Source of the DNA: CBDHFQ01 sp965262565
GTDB taxonomy: Bacteria; Bacteroidota; Bacteroidia; J057
Direction of reading: 5' to 3'
Length of the DNA: 64,000 nt
NCBI GenBank assembly: GCA_965262565.1
Contig: CBDHFQ010000041.1
Coordinates: 62,001 to 126,000, forward strand
Each line of letters opens with the position of its first letter. Within the stretch, counting starts at the first letter, position 1. The position numbers and the translations under genes are program-made. The notes beneath the pieces were generated by a model, which saw only the letters and a list, made by a program, of their open reading frames with translations, did not search any database and had not been told where the DNA came from. Positions 15,813 to 23,864 of this stretch are shown here, in pieces.

Positions 15813-18461
15813 TTATTCATGAAGCTTTAACCAAATGTTGAACTGGGCACCTGATAACCGAAATTCGTGAATGGCCCCGCCAGATATATTTTGCATCTTA
15901 TTTGGATCCTTTACTCCTTGAATATGATCAATGCCCGATTGGTTCCCAATTAACATCCAGTTTCCTATTGGGACATTGACTTCCATGGATAGTTCATGGT
16001 CATAAACATTCATCGCTACCATGACTTGGTTATCCACAATATATCCTAGTAAATTCCTGTTTTCAGGTTCTATCCACTGGTAATAATCTTCTGGTACAGC
16101 AGCGGATTGTCTAAACACCCTTCCTCTCTCTGAAAGTCGAAATTTGTTAAACCCTTTCCAAAATTCATACATAGAACGATAATTACAATGATATCCTTCA
16201 TCTCCTATGTTCTTACCCACATTTTCCCAAACAAATTGGTTCGCCTTCCTCATATTATAGGTATCCCGTTTCCCGTGGAAATATAGCGGGGTTCCATCTG
16301 CTGTATATTTTATGGTTTCTGTTAATTCCGCTACTCCTTTTGATCTCATGATTTCGGTTCCACCATTAATGACGATGGGCCCCAACGAAGTATATAATAG
16401 TACCACTGCAATTTTGAAACGAAATTCATCCACACCATATCTTCCATCCCAATTATCCATCGCAAACTGGTCTGCAAGGGTCCAATTATCGTGAATATCC
16501 AGATAGTTGATTCCGCTTAAAGGAGTTTTTTCATACGGAAAGCTTCCAGCTAAGCTCCATTTAACCATCTCCCTCATGTCTGTATTCCCTCCAGCATATC
16601 CTCTATCTTTTCTTTTATCTCTAGGAATTGAGGTTGGGCCTTTGAATGCATTCCTTGACTCATCATTGAAAAAAGTAATAGGAGAATCTACTTTATACCA
16701 GTCCCAACTTGGGTTAGCTTCAAAATTAGGATCAAAGGAATCTATCCAGGGCTCACCATAAATGATAATATCTGGCCCCAATTTTTGGCGTAATGTGATA
16801 AGTGTCTGTTTATCAATTTGGCCAGCAAGATCAATTCTGAAACCATCTATTCCAAATTCATCGATCATCGCCTGGCATTGATCGATAAGCCATCGTTGAA
16901 CCATAGGTCGATTTTCCGTCTTTACTTCATTTCCATATTCGCCCAGATGTTCAAGATTATTTGTTCTGTAATAATATTGTTTGTCAAGCACATTGAAATG
17001 AAAGAAATATGGTTTGGTGTCCATATTTTCCGCAGTATGATTTGGAACGATGTCTATAATTACAGCAATACCTTTATCGTGAAATGCCTGGACGAGATTT
17101 CTAAACTGATCTCTCTCTGCTCCAGGCTCTGTTCCTTTTTGTCTGAATCTGGATTCAATAGCAAAACAGTGAGAGGTGCGATAGCCCCATTGATAATTCT
17201 CTAAATTTACTCCATTAGCGATCATAAAGGGATCATGCTCAAAAACAGGCTTCCATACTTCATCTTTATAGTGTAAAAATTCTTGAACTGGCATTAGGTG
17301 TATGACGTTGATCCCCAAATCCACCAAATAATCAAATCCTATAGCTTCTCCTGCCTGATTTTTTAATCCAGGTATGCCCATAGCAGGGATAGTTCCTTTT
17401 AAATCATCATTCAGAGGGAGAAGATCTGTAAAATCTTGTATGTGGACTTCATAAGCGATAACATCCTCCATGGGTGGACGTCCGTTTTTTAGAGGTGTCG
17501 CAGGAACAGTCGGTTCCCATATTCTAGATTTACCCCATGTGTCCATACTTACTCTGGCATAAGGATCTGATATATGAACTGGAGTAGTATGGTAAAAGTG
17601 ATTTCCTGGATCATCAGGACCGTGAACTGTAAAATCGTAATATACCCCTTTTAAATTTTCGGGGACGAAAGCTTCCCACACTCCATCTGTATCCTGATTC
17701 ATGATCAGTTCTTGGTAAGCATTAGTGTCATCGTGGTTTCGGTAAAGATATAGTTTAACCGCATCTGCTCTGGGAGAGAAAATTCTTATGTATGTTCCTT
17801 CTTTTTCTATCTCTGCGCCTAATTTTTGGGGTGAATATAAGTCTCTAAACCACCCATCGAAAGAACATAATGTTCGGTGATAGGTATTTTTAATAGATAA
17901 ATAATACACTCTTCTGATATCCAACTTTTCGGATGGAGAAAGGAGCATCCATTCATAAGTTTGGGGCAGAGCCGAGGCAATGGGAATTTGGTGACCTAAT
18001 GCATCTGAAAGCTCATAAGAATTGGGATCAAATGATCTGTCTATCCCTGTAGTTTTTACCCAAATAGTTCTGTCCCGACGTATTTCAGCATATAGAGATT
18101 GCCTGCTTACATGAGGCATAAATATGAGATTGCCATTTTGAAGGTTGGCTGTATTCATCCTTGGGTGCATCCACTGTCCATCATTTATCATGAACTTAAA
18201 AGTGGAGCCTGGAGGAATGAAATAGAAATGAGGATTGTAGATTGAAAGAATGTATAGGGTAGATGAAAATCGGTGCAACATCCAGTGAGGATCATCCACA
18301 TCAGGACTCCAATGCCGAAAAGAACCATTCAGGATGACTCTTTCAGGTTCCTTAATGCCGTAGTGACCACTATCGAATAAAAAATGAGTCGTATCTTTTA
18401 CATGAGCATACCCTTGCCAGATTTGTTCTGACATAAATGGTTGACCCGGATAATAATTCAT
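15813..18461 (-). CDS. GH13 alpha-amylase-family enzyme, pullulanase-like
   Basis: This large glycoside hydrolase (882 residues) has no signal peptide, so it is probably cytoplasmic. The first ~300 residues carry beta-sandwich, CBM-like domains (residues ~220-310 resemble CBM48). The GH13 barrel begins near 320 (VIAYEVHIQDFT). Catalytic regions are visible: region II DGFRIDLAG with nucleophile D544, region III IYGEPW with acid/base E570, and region IV DIHDN with H657-D658; VIIDIVPNHT is region I. The layout resembles type I pullulanase or glycogen-debranching enzymes, but YQWGYRTSHC replaces the YNWGYDP motif of classical pullulanases, so the exact specificity is open. It lies 22 bases after the FabH-like gene, probably one transcript. 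Confidence 0.85.
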   Translation of the reverse strand: MNYYPGQPFMSEQIWQGYAHVKDTTHFLFDSGHYGIKEPERVILNGSFRHWSPDVDDPHWMLHRFSSTLYILSIYNPHFYFIPPGSTFKFMINDGQWMHPRMNTANLQNGNLIFMPHVSRQSLYAEIRRDRTIWVKTTGIDRSFDPNSYELSDALGHQIPIASALPQTYEWMLLSPSEKLDIRRVYYLSIKNTYHRTLCSFDGWFRDLYSPQKLGAEIEKEGTYIRIFSPRADAVKLYLYRNHDDTNAYQELIMNQDTDGVWEAFVPENLKGVYYDFTVHGPDDPGNHFYHTTPVHISDPYARVSMDTWGKSRIWEPTVPATPLKNGRPPMEDVIAYEVHIQDFTDLLPLNDDLKGTIPAMGIPGLKNQAGEAIGFDYLVDLGINVIHLMPVQEFLHYKDEVWKPVFEHDPFMIANGVNLENYQWGYRTSHCFAIESRFRQKGTEPGAERDQFRNLVQAFHDKGIAVIIDIVPNHTAENMDTKPYFFHFNVLDKQYYYRTNNLEHLGEYGNEVKTENRPMVQRWLIDQCQAMIDEFGIDGFRIDLAGQIDKQTLITLRQKLGPDIIIYGEPWIDSFDPNFEANPSWDWYKVDSPITFFNDESRNAFKGPTSIPRDKRKDRGYAGGNTDMREMVKWSLAGSFPYEKTPLSGINYLDIHDNWTLADQFAMDNWDGRYGVDEFRFKIAVVLLYTSLGPIVINGGTEIMRSKGVAELTETIKYTADGTPLYFHGKRDTYNMRKANQFVWENVGKNIGDEGYHCNYRSMYEFWKGFNKFRLSERGRVFRQSAAVPEDYYQWIEPENRNLLGYIVDNQVMVAMNVYDHELSMEVNVPIGNWMLIGNQSGIDHIQGVKDPNKMQNISGGAIHEFRLSGAQFNIWLKLHE

Positions 18462-18483
18462 ATATATGAAGAAAATTAAATGG

Positions 18484-19428
18484 TTACACCCTGATCAGCA
18501 TTGCTCCATATGAATATCCTCCTCCAAAAACGCTGATGACAATGTGTTCTCCTTTCTGAAATTGGTCCTGATGTTCTGAGAGAGCTATTCCGCATCCAGC
18601 GCAGCCAGTATTACCTAAATAGGTTAAATTTGTAATGGCTTTTTCCTCTGGTAGATTTAGTTCCTTTACTACTCTTTTAGTGATTCGATAATTTGCTTGA
18701 TGAGGAATAAAATAATCTATATCCTCTACGGACATATTATGGTCCGTAAGAATATTTACGGTAGTTTCTGCCATATATGTGCAAGCATGAATAAATACAT
18801 CTCTTCCATGTGGCATGAGAATACCCCCGTCGACCGGTTTTAGAAGTACACCATGTTCAGCTTTTCCTTCTGTAGCTGCTCCTGAAGTGGTTACACCTAA
18901 AATGTGCATATCTGCTTCAGAAGTTCTTTCTTTTGAAATGACCAACGCTACTGCTCCATCTCCCCAGAGGTGCCCGGCTACCTTGTCTTCAATATCACTA
19001 TAGGCTGTATTGTGCTCTGAAGCAACTATCAGTGCCTTATGTGCTTTTCCAAGTGCAAAATATCCTTCAGCTATTTCTATGGCATTTATCAGTGAAGAGC
19101 ATGCAGAAGAAATAGATACCACAGGAATATTCTTTAAGAGGAGCTTCCTTTGAACGGCGTGAGCCAAGGTAAATATAGTATCATGTGGTGTGTATGTAGC
19201 CCCTATGATTAAATCTATGTTTGAGGTTGATAAAGGTAATTTACTGATAGCTTCTTCAGAAGCCTGGATTCCCATAGAGTTAGTATTCTCTCCTGTGTCA
19301 GCCTTTCTTCTTTCTCTTATACCAGTACGGGAAACAATCCATTCATCCGTGAGTCCATTCAGAAAGGTAAATTGTCGATTCGGAACGATTTCTTCTGGCA
19401 AATAGTGCGCAATGGCATTAATATACAT
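18484..19428 (-). CDS. 3-oxoacyl-ACP synthase III (FabH-like)
   Basis: This condensing enzyme of the thiolase fold has 314 residues. The catalytic cysteine is C110 in SISSACSSLINAIE, the histidine lies in FIPHQANYRI and the asparagine in YLGNTGCAGCGIAL. The opening YLPEEIVPN and WIVSRTGIRERR are canonical. FabH starts fatty-acid synthesis by joining acetyl-CoA (or a branched primer) to malonyl-ACP. This copy sits beside a GH13 gene and not among fab genes, so it may instead serve a specialised acyl product such as a flexirubin-type or other lipid. It is followed closely by the GH13 gene on the same strand. Confidence 0.88.
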   Translation of the reverse strand: MYINAIAHYLPEEIVPNRQFTFLNGLTDEWIVSRTGIRERRKADTGENTNSMGIQASEEAISKLPLSTSNIDLIIGATYTPHDTIFTLAHAVQRKLLLKNIPVVSISSACSSLINAIEIAEGYFALGKAHKALIVASEHNTAYSDIEDKVAGHLWGDGAVALVISKERTSEADMHILGVTTSGAATEGKAEHGVLLKPVDGGILMPHGRDVFIHACTYMAETTVNILTDHNMSVEDIDYFIPHQANYRITKRVVKELNLPEEKAITNLTYLGNTGCAGCGIALSEHQDQFQKGEHIVISVFGGGYSYGAMLIRV

Positions 19429-19555
19429 ATAGGAGTTAATGAGATGAACCGAGCTTATTAAAAGTGAAACTTAGAAAAAAAATACAAATATGACCAATTA
19501 GACAGGAAGGATTATGTGTGCATGCCGTGCAATTTTCAATTAAGCAAAGGGAGGC

Positions 19556-22237
19556 TTATTGAAATCTAATGGCCTTAGCTTCATGTAATATGGCAGAATC
19601 TACATTGTCCCTATTGATTCTGAGATAAGTACCCTCTCCTCTGGTGGCTAATTCTTCAAGCTTTAAACTACTTTCCTTTCTCGAAGAACAATCAAATACT
19701 GACATTATAATATCCTGAGCAGCACCTTGTTCAGCCAGACGCATACTCTTTCCTTTTACATTAAATTCCCCATCTGTAGCGAGAATAATTCTATTATTAC
19801 CCTTTTCTTTGAAATTCTTTTTTGCGATAGCATATGCCATCTCAATACCGTTATTTCCAGAAGTACCTCCTTCAGAAGATAGTTGCCTTACTACTTTCAC
19901 CATACCCTCTACTCCTTTACTCTTTTTGGTAGGATATATAACCCTGGCTTTACTTGAATATGTGATAATAGTTATCTGGTCTTCGTCCCTAAGAATGGGA
20001 ATTAATTTAAGCATTGCCCCTTTAAGTACACCTAATTTATTATTCATGGAGGCGGAAACATCTAAGAGAAAAACGATATTATTTGAAGCAAATCCTTCTA
20101 GCGAAGAAAAGTCTTCTCTGTCGTATTTAATGACTACAGTGTCTTTCTGAACTAATTGAATGGGTTTGGGATTTACATCAAATAAGTAAGGTTCTTTAAG
20201 CCTTCTTAGCATGTATTCATCAGAATTTGATACATAAGAATTATATTCTTTAACCATTTCATTGTATAGGAAAGTAATCTGATTTAAGATGGGAACCTTT
20301 ACAAAATTATCAGCTTCTGGGTCAAGCTTATCAGATAATTCTTTTCCATACTCGATCATTCTGTCAAAAATAATTTCGGTAGTGTCAGTGGATAATTTCG
20401 CCATTTTTCTGTAAGCATCCAGAGAATTTACTGCTTCCGTTAATTGATTACGAAATCTACCACACCTATTTATAATCGTTTCTTTAGAAAAAGCTGAGCT
20501 ATTTTCAAGTAAAAGGGGTTTTAATTCTTTGAGAACAGTTTCCCCTATGGTAACTACAGCCAGTAATCTTTCAGAGGATTGAATCTTTGGATCATACGGG
20601 TTAGGAGAATGATATTGTAAATAAATATCATTTAAGATGTCGTAAGTATGAGATTTTTGTCTGTCATATTCTGAAAACAAAAAGTTAAATCGGGTTAAAA
20701 TATCGTTGGATCTGGTTAATTGATCATCGAAATAATGTTTTTCCCTTAAATAGATGGTCAGAGATTCAAGAAGAGATTTCATTTCTGATTGAATTGAAGT
20801 AAATGCTTCAATAGATCCCTGCAATTTCTCATACTCGCTATTGGAAAGCCCTAACTTCCTAATAGCATGGGTAAGATAAGGTCGATTCAACGGCTGGAAC
20901 GAAACCTCATCAAGTGCTAGCTGTGCCTGGTTCTCAATTTTGTTAAAATCTACTCCTTGATAGTAGTTCGCCTGTAAATTATAATTCTTTAAGGATTGCT
21001 GGAGACTTCTGTTTTGTTCTGTGGAGTGATTTATGTTATCGATGAGAAAGTTTAAGGTAAAAAATAAGGTATCCAGATTAAATTCCTTCTGCTGATTGTT
21101 TCCCGAGTTCCCTTCAATCGAAACCCTTAAGTCTGGTTCCACATATTTTGTGGATGTGGGGTCTTCTGTAGTGGAGGAAATTTGAAGTTCTTCTTTTTCT
21201 AGGACCTGAAAAATATCAAGGCTTATGGGAATTGCAATGGAAGGAAAAGGAAGGATGAGGCTCTTCTTTTTAACTACTGCTTCTACTAATTGAGACTGGA
21301 GGTATTTTAACGAGTCATTTAATTGAAAGCTTAACCTATTATGTAAATACCAAAATTCATTCTCATTTTTCGTACTTGACAACTTCTTTTTGTATTCAAT
21401 CAGGCGTTTGGTGTAGGCCCAAAAGGCTACTTTACATTTTTCTATGTTGGCTTTGAAAGAGGCTAAGGAATCAATAGACTGGCTGATCCATTGCAGCTGA
21501 GAAATATTAGATGATAATTGCTGAGGGTAAATTTTCGGAATGGGAACTGACTTATTTGCTATTAGAAGTCTGTAAGGCTGTTGGATAAGAAATTGCCTTT
21601 CTCTCAAAAATAAATCTAAAGAAATATTTTCTAGGGAAATGTAACGATCCTCTCTGTCATTTCTACTTACTTTATGAACAGCAATTAGTTCTTTATAAAC
21701 GTTATCCTGGAGTATATTTATAGAATCAATGCTTGTTTTCCAATAAGAAAAGATATTGAACCACAGGGTATATTGGTCATTTACGGCATTGGATATATGT
21801 TCTTGACTATTTAATGAAATTAAAAATTGATTAATCTTAATATATGCATTCCAAACATCTTCTACCTTTGATTCCAGGCTGGTTCTATAAGAAATGGGTA
21901 AAAAACCAGAGACTGTTTCTAACTTCTCGTAAGTAGCCTTGGGTACCTGTCCAACAGTAGAGAAATAGGTAGATATAATTTCAGCTTTTAAGGGAGTTTG
22001 CTCATTAATAGACTGAAGGAAAAATTCATCCAGGATATTGGTTTTGATATTGAGATCGCTGTTAAGCTCATCCAGATAGGAAATGTAAGTATCAAGAAGC
22101 TTATGAGATTCAGACACCTGTGGTTGACCAACAGATAAATAAGGACACATACTAAATACAAAAAGTAATATAGACACCCATAGCAATGGTAATTGTAAAT
22201 AACAAAATAGCTTCTTTCCTATATATATATACTTCAT
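19556..22237 (-). CDS. Exported helical protein with C-terminal von Willebrand factor A domain
   Basis: This is an 893-residue protein. The N-terminus is a hydrophobic signal or anchor (LLWVSILLFVFSMCPYLSVG), so the rest lies outside the cytoplasm. Residues ~45-700 are mostly predicted helices without a family I recognise, including a stretch of paired helices around 380-560. Residues 720-893 form a VWA domain with a complete metal-dependent adhesion site: D726-x-S728-x-S730 in LLDVSASM, T792 in EGGTSGNNG and D822 in LATDGEF. Such domains bind a protein partner through a divalent metal. The pairing of a long periplasmic helical part with VWA suggests a scaffold or receptor. It is followed on the same strand by the FabH-like gene 127 bases away and preceded by the DUF4105 gene. 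Confidence 0.8.
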   Translation of the reverse strand: MKYIYIGKKLFCYLQLPLLWVSILLFVFSMCPYLSVGQPQVSESHKLLDTYISYLDELNSDLNIKTNILDEFFLQSINEQTPLKAEIISTYFSTVGQVPKATYEKLETVSGFLPISYRTSLESKVEDVWNAYIKINQFLISLNSQEHISNAVNDQYTLWFNIFSYWKTSIDSINILQDNVYKELIAVHKVSRNDREDRYISLENISLDLFLRERQFLIQQPYRLLIANKSVPIPKIYPQQLSSNISQLQWISQSIDSLASFKANIEKCKVAFWAYTKRLIEYKKKLSSTKNENEFWYLHNRLSFQLNDSLKYLQSQLVEAVVKKKSLILPFPSIAIPISLDIFQVLEKEELQISSTTEDPTSTKYVEPDLRVSIEGNSGNNQQKEFNLDTLFFTLNFLIDNINHSTEQNRSLQQSLKNYNLQANYYQGVDFNKIENQAQLALDEVSFQPLNRPYLTHAIRKLGLSNSEYEKLQGSIEAFTSIQSEMKSLLESLTIYLREKHYFDDQLTRSNDILTRFNFLFSEYDRQKSHTYDILNDIYLQYHSPNPYDPKIQSSERLLAVVTIGETVLKELKPLLLENSSAFSKETIINRCGRFRNQLTEAVNSLDAYRKMAKLSTDTTEIIFDRMIEYGKELSDKLDPEADNFVKVPILNQITFLYNEMVKEYNSYVSNSDEYMLRRLKEPYLFDVNPKPIQLVQKDTVVIKYDREDFSSLEGFASNNIVFLLDVSASMNNKLGVLKGAMLKLIPILRDEDQITIITYSSKARVIYPTKKSKGVEGMVKVVRQLSSEGGTSGNNGIEMAYAIAKKNFKEKGNNRIILATDGEFNVKGKSMRLAEQGAAQDIIMSVFDCSSRKESSLKLEELATRGEGTYLRINRDNVDSAILHEAKAIRFQ

Positions 22238-22402
22238 GTACTGTTAAGGGAATCTTATCTAATTATAAACTATATATACAATATATGGATATTAATGCGA
22301 AAGTAAGTGAGAAATTCCTGAGGCGTTTTTTTTACTACCTCATCAGTTTAATTTAATAAATTCATTCAACTTTTTTGATTAGAGCAATAAGTCAATGCTT
22401 TC

Positions 22403-23656
22403 TCAACTATCTACTGAAGTAGATTCAGCTTGATGCAGCTGGAAGGGTAGCAGCCATTTCTTCTCTGATACATAGTAAAATAAAATTCTGAAAGCTCTCA
22501 AGGTAATGATAAGTATGAGAGGTATATCGGCGATGTGGAAAGACTGTGGTAACAAATACCAAAAAAATAAAATAGAGATATTGATAAAGCTTATGATGGA
22601 TAGATATATTCCCAGACCTAAGGGTTGACGCTGCCTAAACAATAAAAAAGATACTCCTAAATGAGAAGGTAGCAGCCAGACTATATTATAATTCCAGGCA
22701 AGTTCATTGTGATCAGTACCTACCCATAACAGAAGCAAAATAATGCCTGCAATTCCATATACACCGAAGAGAGGAATATCTATCCATTTATTATATAAAC
22801 CTCCTCTAAAAATGCCTACTATGGTCAGTATAAAGATGAGAAGAGCCAAAAGACTAAAGGTGAGTAAAGGAGTAAAATAAGTCGATTCATTTTCTCCAGG
22901 AAAAGCTTTATGTACCCTTTGCGTTTCTAGAATAAGAGGTTGCCACTGACCTGCCGAATCTAATACTTCTCCATTTTCAAATGTTTGAAATAAAAAGGAA
23001 GGAAGAAAGCTATATTCAGGAGGATTCATGGTATGATCTACCGGAGAACCTAAAATGAGATCTATACCAAAGTCAATCCAGTGTTTTTCTGTTAAAAAAT
23101 CATCTATAGCCTGACGAAATGTTTTAGGTTTTGGAAGAGAGGAGTAGTTAAATCTTAAGCTATCTGCCAAAATATTTTCCAGGGCCCATTTAATTCTTAA
23201 GGCACAATTATCATAAAATTGATCATACATATAGTATTTATGATCAGGCAATAAATTGTGTTCCAGGAAATTAAACAGGGATTGTGTTTGGTTCGGGCTT
23301 AGTGAAAGAATCTGCTGATCAACATGCTGATTGTAGTACTTATATATAGGGAGGAATTCCTTCTGATAATTTTCATCGTTTAATATATATGGTAAAGTCC
23401 CTCTAACGAATTTGGTATAGAATCCGGGAGTCCTAAAATTGAATGTTCCGTAGTTATATATTTTTTCGAGTCCGGTTTTAGGATCTTCTACCAAGACAGC
23501 CGAATGTCCCCAAGATTGGTACAATTGTGGCCCAGGAGAGCAAGTGAGGAGGCTAATTCGTGCTTCATCACTTAAGGCCTGCCCTAACATGAAAGGAATC
23601 AAAAAAAAGTAACTAACAATCAGGGCCGAAATATAATAGAAATATTTGCTTAGCAT
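22403..23656 (-). CDS. DUF4105 (Lnb N-terminal periplasmic domain) membrane protein
   Basis: The 417-residue protein starts with a signal peptide (ISALIVSYFFLIPFMLGQAL). Residues ~25-190 match DUF4105: ISLLTCSPGPQLYQSWGHSAVLVED, YNYGTFNF, FVRGTLPY, and the YDQFYDNCALRIKWAL motif whose histidine and cysteine (GHSA, NCA) recall the cysteine-hydrolase-like Lnb fold that acylates lipoproteins in lactobacilli. The second half (~265-400) has five or more membrane helices (LLTFSLLALLIFILTIVG etc.). Many Bacteroidota carry this architecture with unknown function; a lipoprotein-modifying or thiol-dependent periplasmic role is an inference. A separate unit from the gene upstream, since a terminator lies between them. 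Confidence 0.82.
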   Translation of the reverse strand: MLSKYFYYISALIVSYFFLIPFMLGQALSDEARISLLTCSPGPQLYQSWGHSAVLVEDPKTGLEKIYNYGTFNFRTPGFYTKFVRGTLPYILNDENYQKEFLPIYKYYNQHVDQQILSLSPNQTQSLFNFLEHNLLPDHKYYMYDQFYDNCALRIKWALENILADSLRFNYSSLPKPKTFRQAIDDFLTEKHWIDFGIDLILGSPVDHTMNPPEYSFLPSFLFQTFENGEVLDSAGQWQPLILETQRVHKAFPGENESTYFTPLLTFSLLALLIFILTIVGIFRGGLYNKWIDIPLFGVYGIAGIILLLLWVGTDHNELAWNYNIVWLLPSHLGVSFLLFRQRQPLGLGIYLSIISFINISILFFWYLLPQSFHIADIPLILIITLRAFRILFYYVSEKKWLLPFQLHQAESTSVDS

Positions 23657-23762
23657 ACTTGAGCATCGAGTGTACTTAAGCTTACAATTTACTGATACCC
23701 TCGATTATTCACAATTTTGAATTCAACCTTAATAAGTGAAATGAATTTTTGCTAATATATAA

Positions 23763-23790
23763 TAAAAAGGTCCAGCCAAGGCCGGACCCT
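23763..23790 (-). terminator. Intrinsic terminator after the 847-aa gene
   Basis: The hairpin GGTCC-a-GCC / GGC-c-GGACC (23769-23788) is followed on the minus strand by CTTTTTATT. It separates the gene ending at 23865 from the DUF4105 gene that starts at 23656. Confidence 0.75.
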
Positions 23791-23864
23791 TTCCCATACT
23801 AATGTATACTACCCGACGGATTAAAACCCTAAGTTTTAAATCCTATCAAAGTAGTCTCTTTAAG

